Shown: positions 1 to 9,342, counted from the first letter of the stretch. The stretch: DNA of 64,000 nucleotides from M3007 sp031425155 (GCA_031425155.1 JANPIV010000012.1:62001-126000), one strand, 5' to 3'. The notes: generated by a model from the letters alone, not told the origin. Program-made: numbers and translations.

Positions 1-426
1 TTGGACGAAAATCTGCAAAAATTTTATGTGGCTGAATCCCGCATGAGTACGACGATTGGCTGGGCGGGCGGCATTGCGGTGTTTCTGGCCTGTCTGGGCC
101 TGTTTGGTCTGGCGACCCTGGCCACGCTGAACCGCACTAAAGAAATCGGTATTCGCAAAGTGCTGGGTGCGAGTGTGGCGGGCATCACGGGTTTGCTGGC
201 CAAAGATTTTTTGAAATTAGTCGTCATCGCCATCGTCATTGCCTCGCCCATCGCCTGGTATTTGATGCAGCATTGGCTGGCAGATTTTGCCTATCGTATT
301 GATATTCAATGGTGGATGTTCGTAGCGGCGGGTTTAGGTGCCGTGCTGATCGCTTTTTTGACGGTTGGTTTTCAGAGTGTGAAAGCGGCACTGGCGAATC
401 CGGTCAAATCATTGCGCAGCGAGTGA
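1..426 (+). CDS. Orphan FtsX/MacB-like permease, C-terminal fragment (cut by window start)
   Basis: Only the last ~141 codons are inside the window; the reading frame is open at base 1, so the true start lies upstream. What is visible is the final FtsX module: one helix, the cytoplasmic loop RTKEIGIRKVLGASVAGITG, then two further helices and the subgroup-c tail VKSLRSE. The loop KEIGIRKVLGAS is the conserved cytoplasmic segment of FtsX/MacB permeases that contacts an ABC ATPase, although no ATPase gene is nearby. The next permease starts 46 bp downstream with no hairpin between them, so the two are probably co-transcribed. Near-identical tails recur in the genes at 20365, 23008, 25695 and 42832. 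Confidence 0.9.
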   Translation: MDENLQKFYVAESRMSTTIGWAGGIAVFLACLGLFGLATLATLNRTKEIGIRKVLGASVAGITGLLAKDFLKLVVIAIVIASPIAWYLMQHWLADFAYRIDIQWWMFVAAGLGAVLIAFLTVGFQSVKAALANPVKSLRSE

Positions 427-472
427 GATTTTCACAAACAAGTGGGTTTCAACAATTTCAAAAACTACGATT

Positions 473-2845
473 ATGTTACAAAACTATCTAAAACTCGCTT
501 TCCGCAATCTCACGCGCAACCGGCTCTATACCGTGCTCAATATTGTGGGCTTAGGAGTGAGCATCACTTTGATGATATGGGGTTACCAAACCTACCGCTT
601 TTGTTTCAGTATGGACGATTTTCACGCCGATAAGGAGCATCTTTTCCGGGCGGTTGTCACCCGGGAGGGCAACGATGAACTCAAAGGCGTTTGCCCGCTC
701 CCGGTGGCACAAATGGCGCAACGCGATTTTGCCAGTATCACCGCATCGGTGCGTTGGGATAGCCGGGGTTGCGACATCAAAGGGGACCAAAGCGAACCGT
801 TCTCCGAAGAGGTGCATTTCACCGACCCTGCTTTTTTTTCGCTGTTCAATTTTCCGCTCGTCATGGGCGACCACGATCTTTCCGATAAAAACGCCGTGTT
901 ATTGACGGAAAAAATGGTGGAAAAATATTTTGGCAAAACTAACCCATTGGGCAAGACCTTGCTGCTGTATGCAGGCGAAAAACGCGCTCTCCCACTCTTG
1001 GTAAAAGGCGTATTGAAAGATATACCCCCGAACTCTTCTTTCCGTTTTGATTTTCTGACCAATATCGAAAACCTAAAAACGAGCGATTCTACTTTCTTTC
1101 AACCTGACGATTGGAAATGGTTCTTGGACGCGGTGATTTTCAAAATACCCAACGCTGCCGACGCGGCACACTTGGCTGCCGATTTTAACCAATACCTCCC
1201 CCAACAAAATGCTGCCCGTCAAGACTGGAAGGTCACGAGTTTCCGTTTGCTGCCCTTGTCAACGATCAACGATCAGGCGGAATACATTGCCTCCAACGGT
1301 TTGCTGGGCCGCCCCAACGATGCCGCCGCCTATGGTGCCTTGATGATGGCCTGTTTGATCTTTTTCTCGGCCTGCCTCAATTTTGCCAACACCACCGTCG
1401 CCCGCTCCAATCGCCGCCTGCGCGAGATGGGCGTGCGCAAAGTGATGGGCGGCACCCGCGCCCAACTGATGCGGCAGATGCTACTGGAATGCGCGGCAGT
1501 CGTGGCCATGGCCATTGGTGTTTCGATCCTGATGACCCATTGGTGGGTGCCAATGGCAAACAGTATGTTCAATGGCTTGGAGTCACACGCCGATTTTCTG
1601 CACGACCGGGTATTGCAGGTATTCTTATTAGGGCTGTTTGTGTTCACCACGCTCTTGGCCGGTTCTTATCCGGCGTTTTATATCAGTAGTTTCAATCCCA
1701 GCCGGATATTCAGGGGCGCGGTAAAATTTGGCGGCACCAACCTGTTCTCGCGGGTTTTACTGGGTTTGCAGGTGGTGGTCTCGCTCATCACGGTGGTCGC
1801 GGGAGTGTCCTTTGCCCGCAATGCCACTTTCCAAAAGAATTTCGATTACGGCTATAACCGCAGCGACTTGATCGGCGTAGCGGTCTCCGACCAAAACACC
1901 TACGATGCGCTCCGCAATGCGGTGCAGCAACTGCCGGGCGTAGAGTCGGTGGCAGGCACCCGCCACCACATTGGTTTTGGCAACCGCTCCATCACCGTCG
2001 AAACAGAGGGCAAAAAACGCGAGGTTAACTACTTCGAGGTGGGGGATAACTACGCCCAAGTGATGAACCTCCACGTCTTGGCCGGCCGCCTTTTGGAAGC
2101 GCAACGGGAGTCGGACTACACCAACGCTGTGCTGATTTCCCAAAAAATGGCCAGCGATTTCGGTTGGACGAATGAAGAGGCCGTGGGCAAACAACTCCGC
2201 ATTGATACGGTGATGTATTCGGTGGTCGGTACGATGGGCGACATCCAACTGCACCTGTTCGAGCCTTTGACCGCGGCGGTGATGCATCTGGTCAAGCCCG
2301 AACGATATAGCCAATTGGTCATCAAGGCGCGTCCGGGCGAACTTATTTCTGTGCATGACCGCGTGAAAGCGCAGTGGGCGCAATTGTACCCGCTCAAACC
2401 CTTCCACGGTTTTTACCAAGACCAGATCGCGGCGGAAGCCCTGCGGGTGACGGAGAGCATCGCCACCATTTTTACTTGGTTTTCGGTGATCGCGATATTG
2501 CTCACGGCTACGGGCCTTTTTGCCTTGGTTTCTTTGACGATCTTGAAAAAAATGAAGGAAATTGCCCTGCGTAAGGTGGTGGGTGCCAAGCCTGCGCACA
2601 TTCTCTTACTGGTGGGCCGAGGGTATGTATGGATTTTTGCCATCGCGGCCATCATCGGCTGTTGGGCAGGTTTGGCCTTGACCAAATTCTTGATGGACAC
2701 GATCTTCAAGATCAATGTCGGGGTGGAGCCTTTGACCATGATGTTTGCGGTATTGACCCTCCTGCTGATCGCAATTGGGACCGTAGGTTTCAAGGTAGGG
2801 CAGGCGGTGCGAGCCAACCCGGCGGATGTGTTGCGGGCGGATTGA
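473..2845 (+). CDS. Orphan ABC transporter permease, MacB-PCD/FtsX twice (subgroup a)
   Basis: 790 residues. It begins MLQNYLKLAFRNLTRN, a short cytoplasmic amphipathic stretch followed by helix 1 (about 20-42). Next come a first periplasmic core (about 45-270), FtsX module 1 with loop RRLREMGVRKVMGGTRAQL and the GSYPAFYISSFNPSRIF segment, a helix near 430, a second periplasmic core, and FtsX module 2 with loop MKEIALRKVVGAKPAHI. It ends in NPADVLRAD, the subgroup-a type of tail shared with 17682 and 30319, rather than the VKSLRSE tail. The family is known for mechanotransmission permeases (MacB, FtsX, LolCE), but the substrate here is unknown. It follows the truncated permease by 46 bp and lacks its own dyad/sigma-54 region, so it is likely the last gene of an operon entering from the left. 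Confidence 0.9.
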   Translation: MLQNYLKLAFRNLTRNRLYTVLNIVGLGVSITLMIWGYQTYRFCFSMDDFHADKEHLFRAVVTREGNDELKGVCPLPVAQMAQRDFASITASVRWDSRGCDIKGDQSEPFSEEVHFTDPAFFSLFNFPLVMGDHDLSDKNAVLLTEKMVEKYFGKTNPLGKTLLLYAGEKRALPLLVKGVLKDIPPNSSFRFDFLTNIENLKTSDSTFFQPDDWKWFLDAVIFKIPNAADAAHLAADFNQYLPQQNAARQDWKVTSFRLLPLSTINDQAEYIASNGLLGRPNDAAAYGALMMACLIFFSACLNFANTTVARSNRRLREMGVRKVMGGTRAQLMRQMLLECAAVVAMAIGVSILMTHWWVPMANSMFNGLESHADFLHDRVLQVFLLGLFVFTTLLAGSYPAFYISSFNPSRIFRGAVKFGGTNLFSRVLLGLQVVVSLITVVAGVSFARNATFQKNFDYGYNRSDLIGVAVSDQNTYDALRNAVQQLPGVESVAGTRHHIGFGNRSITVETEGKKREVNYFEVGDNYAQVMNLHVLAGRLLEAQRESDYTNAVLISQKMASDFGWTNEEAVGKQLRIDTVMYSVVGTMGDIQLHLFEPLTAAVMHLVKPERYSQLVIKARPGELISVHDRVKAQWAQLYPLKPFHGFYQDQIAAEALRVTESIATIFTWFSVIAILLTATGLFALVSLTILKKMKEIALRKVVGAKPAHILLLVGRGYVWIFAIAAIIGCWAGLALTKFLMDTIFKINVGVEPLTMMFAVLTLLLIAIGTVGFKVGQAVRANPADVLRAD

Positions 2846-2891
2846 ACGGAGGCTGGATTTTATTTTACTGCGGACCCCATTAGTACATTTT

Positions 2892-3365
2892 CTATTCAAA
2901 CACCTCTTTTAACGGGATAGAGATGTCCAATACCAGATCGTGCAGTGTTTCATGAGTGCGGAATATTTCATAGTCATCGGGCGAAGAGAAAACGTAGATA
3001 TTACCCAATGGAAGCAGCACAATCCAGCAGGATTTCACCCCATATTGAAAATAGGCGTTGGCCTTGGTCGTCAAGTCGTTGAGCGATTGGGTGGGAGAAA
3101 TGATCTCATTTACGCCCAACGGAGGTTCTGTCAGGGCAATTATATCATTTTTAAGGTCGAGTGGCTTGCGGGCGTAAATGGAGAGGTCGGGTACGGAAGG
3201 CCAATCAGAGAGGTCGAGGCTGAGTTCTGACAATACTCGGTAACGGTCTTTGTAACGGTTTCGGATTTCACCGCCAAGGTTGAGTTGAACAGATGCGTGG
3301 TTAAAGGAGGGTATGGGTTTGTTTCGTTCGATTTCGTAAGGCGAAAGTGCAGCAGTCGTGGTCAT
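2892..3365 (-). CDS. Uma2-family (DUF820) putative restriction endonuclease-like protein
   Basis: About 157 residues from ATG at 3365. A TTG at 3389 would extend it by 8 residues but falls inside the -7 promoter box, so the ATG is preferred. The fold signature of Uma2/DUF820 proteins is visible: HASVQLNLGGEIRNRY near the N-terminus, then SLDLSDWPSVPDLSIYAR with the acidic VPDLS motif (expected PD-(D/E)xK-type aspartate), and later GVNEIISPTQS followed by KANAYFQYGVKSCWIVLL, which matches the usual 'E(v)lSPs...K...Y...Gv..yWivd' pattern. These proteins are common in Bacteroidota and Cyanobacteria, usually without proven function; PD-(D/E)xK nuclease folding is established for the family. It is convergent with the permease at 473. 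Confidence 0.85.
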   Translation of the reverse strand: MTTTAALSPYEIERNKPIPSFNHASVQLNLGGEIRNRYKDRYRVLSELSLDLSDWPSVPDLSIYARKPLDLKNDIIALTEPPLGVNEIISPTQSLNDLTTKANAYFQYGVKSCWIVLLPLGNIYVFSSPDDYEIFRTHETLHDLVLDISIPLKEVFE

Positions 3366-3386
3366 AACCTTTGAATAATTTTGCAA

Positions 3387-3417
3387 CAAAGCTAACTTAA
3401 AAAAAGGGGCTTTCCAA
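3387..3417 (-). promoter_or_regulatory. Bacteroidota-type -33/-7 promoter of the Uma2 gene
   Basis: On the minus strand TTG (3417-3415), a 20-nt spacer, then TAGCTTTG (3394-3387), an exact match to the Bacteroidota consensus TTG-N19-23-TAnnTTTG. It would start transcription about 15 nt before the ATG at 3365, supporting that start codon. Confidence 0.7.
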
Positions 3418-3439
3418 CTACCTTTCCAACGCGCCTTTG

Positions 3440-4492
3440 TTACCCCACTACCTCAAACACCGTCGCCGGTTTGGACTTATTTTTTAGCAGCATCTCCCCT
3501 ATTTCGTGGTATTGGAAGGCCGGGCCTGCTTTTTCAAAAGTCATTTGATTGATCAGGATTTGGCCCGGTTTGGCCACCGATTGCAACCGTTGGGCGGTAT
3601 TGACCACATCGCCGATGACCGTAAAGTCGAAGCGGCGCAGCGTGGCCGAACCGACATTGCCGGAAATAACCTCGCCGCTATTGATGCCCGTGGAAACTTT
3701 GGGCACGAAAGTTTGCGCGTTGGACAAGGGGTCTTCCATGGATTGAATGCAGGTATTGACCGCCAGTGCGGCCCGAATCGCGCGGCTGAGATGGTCGGCA
3801 TCTTTAAACACCGCCAGCACGGCATCGCCCATAAACTTGTCTATGTAGCCGCCCTCCGCGATGATGGCTTTGACGATGATATCGAAATATTTATTGAGCA
3901 AATGCACCACGATATTGGGTGGTTCGCGCTCCGAAATGGCTGTAAATCCGCTAATATCAATAAAAACAATGGTGGCTTCTACGGTTTCATTGACCAACAG
4001 CGAAGAGGCAAATTCCTGACAGCACATGAAGCGCAGCACGCTATTATCCACGTACATTTTCAGGATATTGTTTTCCTGAACCGCCCGAATCGTGTCTTTT
4101 ATTTGTTGGCAGGATTCCAGTGTTTTCAGCAGGGTACGTTCAAAGTCCTGAAAATCAACGGGTTTGCAGATAAAATCGAAAGCCCCGCGATTCATGGCCA
4201 CGCGGATATTGGCCATGTCGCTATAAGCGGAAATAATCACCGTTTTCATCAACGGACTGGCCTCGCCGAGTTTATCCAGCAGCGTCAGGCCATCCATTTC
4301 GGGCATATTGATGTCGCTGAACACCATGTCCGTGTCGGGATTTTCCAGCAGTTTGGTCAGGGCTTCTACGCCGTTTTGGGCAAAAATAAACTCGTATTCC
4401 AACTCGCGGATCTGGCGGCGGAACTTCTGGCGGATGAGTTGAGCCACGTCGTCTTCATCATCCACGATCATTATTTTATATTTGGCGTTCAT
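3440..4492 (-). CDS. Response regulator fused to class III adenylate/guanylate cyclase
   Basis: 350 residues. A receiver domain occupies about 1-125: acidic pocket DDED at 11-14, phospho-acceptor Asp60 in VFSDINMPEMDG, and the conserved Lys in FICKPVDF. A short coiled linker then leads to a class III nucleotide cyclase domain (about 165-345) with metal-binding Asp in VFIDISGFT, the GDAVLAVF motif and DFTVIGDVVNTAQRL. Phosphorylation of the receiver presumably controls cyclic nucleotide synthesis. Its start overlaps the stop of the preceding receiver gene by 4 bp (ATGA), so the two are translationally coupled, in the operon that begins with the histidine kinase ending at 4870. The substrate (ATP or GTP) cannot be assigned with certainty. 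Confidence 0.92.
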   Translation of the reverse strand: MNAKYKIMIVDDEDDVAQLIRQKFRRQIRELEYEFIFAQNGVEALTKLLENPDTDMVFSDINMPEMDGLTLLDKLGEASPLMKTVIISAYSDMANIRVAMNRGAFDFICKPVDFQDFERTLLKTLESCQQIKDTIRAVQENNILKMYVDNSVLRFMCCQEFASSLLVNETVEATIVFIDISGFTAISEREPPNIVVHLLNKYFDIIVKAIIAEGGYIDKFMGDAVLAVFKDADHLSRAIRAALAVNTCIQSMEDPLSNAQTFVPKVSTGINSGEVISGNVGSATLRRFDFTVIGDVVNTAQRLQSVAKPGQILINQMTFEKAGPAFQYHEIGEMLLKNKSKPATVFEVVG

Positions 4493-4863
4493 GGCATTTC
4501 CATTAATTTTTGTTTTAAAGTGCTGAAATCCAGCGGTTTATTCAAAAAATCATTGGCACCCAGGCGCATGGATTCCGATTGCTTTTCGGGATCGCCATAG
4601 GCGGTTATCATCACTATAAACGGCGGAGCGGTGGGCGCGGTTTCGCGAATCCGGCGTAATAATTCCAAGCCGCTCATGCCGGGCATATTGATGTCGGAGA
4701 GGATCAGGATGGCTTCCGAAGGATGCTCCTGCAAATAGGACAGCGCTTCCTCGCCCGAATAACAGAAGGCGAAAGTAAAGGCCCCTTCCCGGATCTCCCG
4801 GCGGAATCGTTGCTCGAACAGCGACCGGATGTCGTGTTCATCATCTACAACTAGGATTTTCAT
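4489..4863 (-). CDS. Single-domain response regulator (CheY-like receiver)
   Basis: 124 residues, receiver domain only. Acidic pocket DDE at 7-9, phospho-acceptor Asp57 in ILSDINMPGMSG, the Thr/Ala switch in VMITAYGD, and the Lys of FLNKPLDF. There is no output domain, so it works as a phosphorelay intermediate or through protein contact. It lies 6 bp after the kinase gene (4870-7005) and overlaps the receiver-cyclase gene by 4 bp. The order kinase, receiver, receiver-cyclase suggests that both receivers are targets of the same kinase. Confidence 0.92.
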   Translation of the reverse strand: MKILVVDDEHDIRSLFEQRFRREIREGAFTFAFCYSGEEALSYLQEHPSEAILILSDINMPGMSGLELLRRIRETAPTAPPFIVMITAYGDPEKQSESMRLGANDFLNKPLDFSTLKQKLMEMP

Positions 4864-4869
4864 GTATTT

Positions 4870-7005
4870 TTATTTTGGCAATCGAATGATAAATTCTGTT
4901 CCCTCGCCGGCTTCGGTTTCTACTTTTAACTTCCCGCCATGCCCTTTCGTCACTATATCGTAGGCCAGCGAAAGTCCCAAACCCGTGCCTTGTCCGGTGG
5001 GTTTGGTGGTAAAAAATGGCTGGAATATCTTGGCTTTCACGCTGTCGGGAATGCCCGTGCCATTATCTTTAATCCGAATTTCGACCTTGCCGGATTTGCT
5101 CAACCGGGAAGAGACCGTCACCGTCGGTTCATAAGCCAACGCTGGATTCTGGTTCTTCTTTTGCGCGACCGCATAGAAGGCGTTGTTGATCAAATTGAGC
5201 AGTACGCGCCCTATATCCTGTGGAATAAGGGCAACTTGCCCGACTGTCGGGTCAAAATCGGTGACCATTTTAGCGTTGAAGGTAGCGTCTTTGGCCCGCA
5301 AACCGTGATAACTCAGCCGTAAATACTCTTCGGCGAGGGCGTTCACATCGGTTGGTTCTTTGGTGCCACTGCTCGTGCGGGCGTGTTGCAGCATCCCCGT
5401 CACGATACTGGCCGCTCGTTTGCCATGATGGTTGATCTTTTGCTGGTTCTGACTCAGATCATTTAATAGTTCTGCTTCCAATTCCAGATCGCGGTTTTCT
5501 TTTTTCCGTTCCTCGTTTAATTCTTCAATTAATTCGATGCTGATTTCTGAGAAGTTATTGACAAAATTCAGGGGATTCTGAATTTCGTGGGCAATGCCAG
5601 CGGTGAGTTCGCCCAAAGAGGCCAATTTTTCGGACTGCACCAGTTGACTTTGGGTGGCTTTTAAGGTTTCTATGGACTGCTTTAAAGCGGCGGTACGTTC
5701 GTTCACCTGCCGTTCCAGCATTTCGTTCTGAATAGAGAGAATATTCTGTTTTTCAGCCGACAGTTGTTTTACTTCTTCCAGATTTCGTTGCAGAGAATAA
5801 CTGGTTTGGGCAAAATCGCGGGCCAGGGCCAGCGAAATAGACACAGGAATACTTAAAGAGGAAATAACGACCATTATTTCCTGTACACTGGCGGCCCATT
5901 CGCCTGGATAATTATATTCGTGTTTATAAAAATCAAGCAGATAATTGACCGATAATAATATAAAGGAAGTAATACCGCCATAAAATATAAATCGGGCACT
6001 GCGGTTGTTTTCCTGCATAGCCCAATAACTAACGTACATGTAATTCAGTAAAATGCCGATAATCAGCATAGAGCCAATACCGGCACTCGCTACATGATAA
6101 CCCAATCTGGCGGCCATATAGAACGCATATAAGACCAGTATGCCTTTAAAGAAAAAACCAAAAGGACGGCGGAAATATACATAGACCGCCGCCAGCAAAA
6201 GCAGTTCGGAGGTGACGGCTAAAATTTGCGAGAGGACTATTTTAGCGTTGAAAAAAGTAACCTGCGGCAACCAAAGCCCATGCGAAATCCTGATTAACGA
6301 CGAAATACCCAGTACCAGCAGGGCTAAACTGAATAGCAGGTTGGCGCGTTGGGCAGGATAAAAAAAGTAGAAACTTAAATGCAAGATGGCCATCATCAGG
6401 TAAAAACCGGCGATCAGTGTGCGCCTGAAAATAGAATTACCGATGATCGCTTTCCACTCTTCCGTGTAGCCATCCAGTTTTCGCAGTAATAAAGAAAAAG
6501 GATGGTTGTCTTTGAAATAAAAATTAGACTTCGTGAGCGAGTAACGTACCGCGATGACATTGTTTTCCGGACGGGAAAAAACGAAATTGCAGGGATTATA
6601 ACCTTCTGCATAGGTGACTTCCAAATTAGGGTCCTGACTGACTTTACCAACCTGATGCACTAGATTTCCATTCAGATAAATCTCTAAAGCCCCCATCGGG
6701 GTCACATCAAGAATGAGCGGTTGGTTGATAAAGGCACTATCCACCTGCACTGGCAGTCTGAACCAGCCAATTTCGGCAGTAGTGAGTTGTGGTAATTCTG
6801 CGAATAATGTAGATGGGTGGAGGGTATCCCAATCAGAATCGTCGAAGTTGGGGTTGGCCCATTCCAGCGCATCACCGGCATGGAATTTCCACCCCTTATC
6901 CAGGGTAATACCTTGTTTCGGGAGCTTATCTATCCGAAAAATGTCGTCTTTTTGAGCAAAGACATTGCCTGCGAAAAGCAGTAAAAGAAAGGCGAGGTTT
7001 TTCAT
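4870..7005 (-). CDS. Membrane sensor histidine kinase with DISM-type sensor
   Basis: 711 residues. A signal peptide (1-17, ending VFAQ) precedes a galactose-binding/jelly-roll extracellular domain (about 25-180) of the kind found in 7TMR-DISM sensors, with WKFHAGD...FDDSDWDTLHPS. Seven or so membrane helices follow (about 190-395), then a coiled coil (400-455), the dimerisation/phosphoacceptor domain with His473 in GELTAGIAHEIQNPLNFV, and an HATPase with N-box NLINNAFYAV, G1 DNGTGIPD and G2 GTGLGLSLAYDIV. Carbohydrate or small-molecule sensing is inferred from the family only. It heads the operon with the two receiver proteins. Its catalytic half is very similar to that of the kinase at 7109, pointing to a domain-level duplication. 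Confidence 0.93.
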   Translation of the reverse strand: MKNLAFLLLLFAGNVFAQKDDIFRIDKLPKQGITLDKGWKFHAGDALEWANPNFDDSDWDTLHPSTLFAELPQLTTAEIGWFRLPVQVDSAFINQPLILDVTPMGALEIYLNGNLVHQVGKVSQDPNLEVTYAEGYNPCNFVFSRPENNVIAVRYSLTKSNFYFKDNHPFSLLLRKLDGYTEEWKAIIGNSIFRRTLIAGFYLMMAILHLSFYFFYPAQRANLLFSLALLVLGISSLIRISHGLWLPQVTFFNAKIVLSQILAVTSELLLLAAVYVYFRRPFGFFFKGILVLYAFYMAARLGYHVASAGIGSMLIIGILLNYMYVSYWAMQENNRSARFIFYGGITSFILLSVNYLLDFYKHEYNYPGEWAASVQEIMVVISSLSIPVSISLALARDFAQTSYSLQRNLEEVKQLSAEKQNILSIQNEMLERQVNERTAALKQSIETLKATQSQLVQSEKLASLGELTAGIAHEIQNPLNFVNNFSEISIELIEELNEERKKENRDLELEAELLNDLSQNQQKINHHGKRAASIVTGMLQHARTSSGTKEPTDVNALAEEYLRLSYHGLRAKDATFNAKMVTDFDPTVGQVALIPQDIGRVLLNLINNAFYAVAQKKNQNPALAYEPTVTVSSRLSKSGKVEIRIKDNGTGIPDSVKAKIFQPFFTTKPTGQGTGLGLSLAYDIVTKGHGGKLKVETEAGEGTEFIIRLPK

Positions 7006-7030
7006 TGGTACGAGGTATGTTAATCAGACA

Positions 7031-7116
7031 AAATTATTCACCACTACGACACGACGAATAAGTATTTTATTATCAAGTATTGCGTCGTGTTCGTTGTACC
7101 GTAGTGGTTTAATTTA
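7031..7116. repeat. MITE-like inverted repeat, family CCACnACGACAC, copy 1
   Basis: Arms AATTATTCACCACTACG (left) and the complement of GTAGTGGTTTAATTT (right) flank ACACGACGAATAAG and a TATCAAGTAT centre. The same arrangement recurs at 28332-28430. It lies between the two kinase genes, and its right arm supplies the last codons and stop of the gene at 7109. Confidence 0.7.
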
Positions 7117-8548
7117 TTGGGGTAGTCACTTTATTTGAGTAAGTTTCTTCCTTCAAAACAACTTCACGTTGGGCATACAGCGGCAATTTTATAATAAACT
7201 CCGAGCCCGTCTCTGCCGCGCCGCCAGCCGGATCAAGAACCGTACTATGCACCTCCAAAGTTCCCCCGTGGCCCTTCGTAACAATGTCATAGGCCAACGA
7301 AAGGCCCAAACCCGTGCCTTGCCCGGTGGGTTTGGTGGTAAAAAACGGCTGGAATATCTTGGCTTTTATGTTGTCTGGTATGCCGGTTCCATTGTCTTTG
7401 ATGCGTACTTCCGCCCAGCCCGATTTTAGCAGCCGGGAAGATACTGTGACAGTGGCTTCATAACCTTCGGGACGTTGTTCTTTCTTTATATTTACTGCAT
7501 AAAAAGCATTATTGATCAGATTCAGTAGCACCCGGCCCATGTCCTGCGGCACGGCCTCCACCTTACCAATAGCCTTATCAAAATCAGTGACCATTTTAGC
7601 ATTGAAACTCTTGTCTTTGGCCCGCAAACCGTGGTAACTCAGCCGCAAATATTCGTCGGCGAGGGCATTCAAATCGGTGGGTTCTTTCTTGTTTGTACTA
7701 GTACGGGCGTGTTGCAGCATCCCCGTCACAATGCTGGCCGCGCGTTTGCCGTGGTGATTTATTTTTTCCTGATTCTGCGATAAATCTCTAATTAAATCCT
7801 GCACTAATTCCTGGTCGGCATCGGGTTTAGCGATTTCCTCGCGGAGTTCCTGCGCCAATTCGACGCTGAGTTCCGAGAAATTATTGACAAAATTCAGGGG
7901 ATTCTGGATTTCATGGGCAATTCCGGCGGTCAGTTCGCCCAGCGAGGCCATTTTTTCCGACTGAATCAATTGGGCCTGAGTGGCTTTCAATTCAGCCAGC
8001 GCATTTTCCAGCACTTCTTTCTGACTGGTCAGTTCGGCGGTCCTGGCCACTACCAGATGTTCCAGTTCGGCTTTGCGGGCTTCGTCCTGCCGGTTTTTTT
8101 CGGCTTCCTTTAGTTTTTGCTTACGTTCCTTATTGTTTTGACTAAAAGCATAAATGCCGAACCCGATGAGCCACAGGTCGGCAAAAGATTCCAAAGAATC
8201 AAAGTAATCTTTCTGTGCATTAAAAAAACCGGGGACTAGAAAAGCCAGCACTGTATGAATAATATAGAGTGCTCCGGCGGGCAATAGTGCCAATGCTAAT
8301 AAGCGGGCGGCGCGGTGTTCTTTTAATAAATATACGGTAATCACTAATAACAGATAAACCAGTTTGGTGTACCAGTCTTGCAGAAATGCCAAAGGCGGAA
8401 TGAGGGAAACAAAGAAGAATGCAGCGAAGCCCATCCATACTTTGGACAGTATTTTATCCCATTCGGGCAGCCATACGGCGGTTTCCAACGTCTTGCGCGT
8501 GAAATGAACCACCCCGATGGAGACGACAATAGCGGGTAACAATTCCAT
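7109..8548 (-). CDS. Membrane-bound sensor histidine kinase
   Basis: 479 residues. The N-terminal membrane region (about 1-135) has four to five hydrophobic helices and no recognisable extracellular sensor. A long charged coiled coil follows (135-195: KERKQKLKEAEKNRQDEARKAE), then the phosphoacceptor His212 in GELTAGIAHEIQNPLNFV and an HATPase with NLINNAFYAV, DNGTGIPD and GTGLGLSLAYDIV. Residues from the coiled coil to the end closely match the kinase at 4870-7005. The gap to that kinase is 103 bp and filled by the inverted repeat, so read-through is possible but not assured. The stop codon lies within the repeat, so the extreme C-terminus may have been replaced by the insertion. No receiver gene adjoins it other than the pair downstream. 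Confidence 0.9.
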   Translation of the reverse strand: MELLPAIVVSIGVVHFTRKTLETAVWLPEWDKILSKVWMGFAAFFFVSLIPPLAFLQDWYTKLVYLLLVITVYLLKEHRAARLLALALLPAGALYIIHTVLAFLVPGFFNAQKDYFDSLESFADLWLIGFGIYAFSQNNKERKQKLKEAEKNRQDEARKAELEHLVVARTAELTSQKEVLENALAELKATQAQLIQSEKMASLGELTAGIAHEIQNPLNFVNNFSELSVELAQELREEIAKPDADQELVQDLIRDLSQNQEKINHHGKRAASIVTGMLQHARTSTNKKEPTDLNALADEYLRLSYHGLRAKDKSFNAKMVTDFDKAIGKVEAVPQDMGRVLLNLINNAFYAVNIKKEQRPEGYEATVTVSSRLLKSGWAEVRIKDNGTGIPDNIKAKIFQPFFTTKPTGQGTGLGLSLAYDIVTKGHGGTLEVHSTVLDPAGGAAETGSEFIIKLPLYAQREVVLKEETYSNKVTTPIN

Positions 8549-8608
8549 ACATGGTTGTTTTTTCGGGATGCAAGGTAAGGGGTTTTTGGGCTACATGGGG
8601 GTAATTAA

Positions 8609-8734
8609 CTGATGTTACGCACAGATTTCATAACAACGTTTACGAAACTCTTGAAAGTTTCGCAAACGGCTGATTACGTAGCGTTTGCGAAACCTCCAAA
8701 GGTTTTCATAAACGTATTCTGCGCGTAACATCAG
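8609..8734. repeat. MITE-like element with TIR CTGATGTTACGC, copy 1
   Basis: A 126-bp imperfect palindrome bounded by CTGATGTTACGC and its complement GCGTAACATCAG, with TAATTAA directly outside both ends (possible 7-bp target duplication). The interior holds GTTTCGCAAACG and CGTTTGCGAAAC. The same terminal sequence bounds 40583-40806. No ORF inside. Confidence 0.75.
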
Positions 8735-8756
8735 TAATTAATACTACGAAAAACAA

Positions 8757-9257
8757 TTACGGATTCAACTCATCATAACTCGGCCCATAACTACCCGGAA
8801 TAGGCACATCTAATAAGCGCAAAAATACGCCCAATTGTGCGCGGTGATGCACGATTTGACAGTAAGTGGTGCGCAACATCTCGGCCCTGGGAACCGTAAA
8901 ATAGATCTGATCGCCGTCGCGCAGCGTCCAGGGTTGGAGTAGTTCGTCGTCGGTGGCCTGCTCCAGACGGGCTTTGCCGCTGGCCAGTTCCCGCTCAAAA
9001 TAGGCCATCATTTCCGCATTATTATGGATGACTTCGGCCTGCTCAGGGTTTTTGGCAAAATCCAATTCGTTGGTATTGAGCGTCATAGTGATCCAGCCGG
9101 GCAATTCAGCGAGGTGCGTGGCCAAACGTCGGACGGTCATACTTTTAGGGTGCGGTTGCCAATCATATTTGTCTTCGGGGATGCGGGAAAGCATCTTGCG
9201 GGTGGTCTGGGCTTCTTCCTCCAACTCTTTCAGGAGCGATTGAATTTGTGCTGACAT
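8757..9257 (-). CDS. DinB-like (DfsB) family protein
   Basis: 166 residues, all-alpha. The DinB/YfiT four-helix pattern is visible: a first helix with LLKELEEEAQTTRKMLSRIPEDKYDWQP, then TVRRLATHLAEL (first metal-ligand His in the HLAE context), and near the C-terminus TYCQIVHHRAQLGVFLRLLDVPIPG (the HHRAQL motif with the third ligand His) ending in the usual PIPGSYGPSYDE tail. Family members are metal-binding, and some are thiol-dependent transferases; the substrate here is unknown. It lies 85 bp downstream of the WYL regulator gene in the same direction and may be co-transcribed with or controlled by it. Confidence 0.88.
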   Translation of the reverse strand: MSAQIQSLLKELEEEAQTTRKMLSRIPEDKYDWQPHPKSMTVRRLATHLAELPGWITMTLNTNELDFAKNPEQAEVIHNNAEMMAYFERELASGKARLEQATDDELLQPWTLRDGDQIYFTVPRAEMLRTTYCQIVHHRAQLGVFLRLLDVPIPGSYGPSYDELNP

Positions 9258-9342
9258 GGCGTTTTTGTTTTTGTTAAATTTGATAGTACAAAATAACCGC
9301 CGGTCAGTGACAGCCCTATGTCAGCAGGGTTTTGAAAAAATT

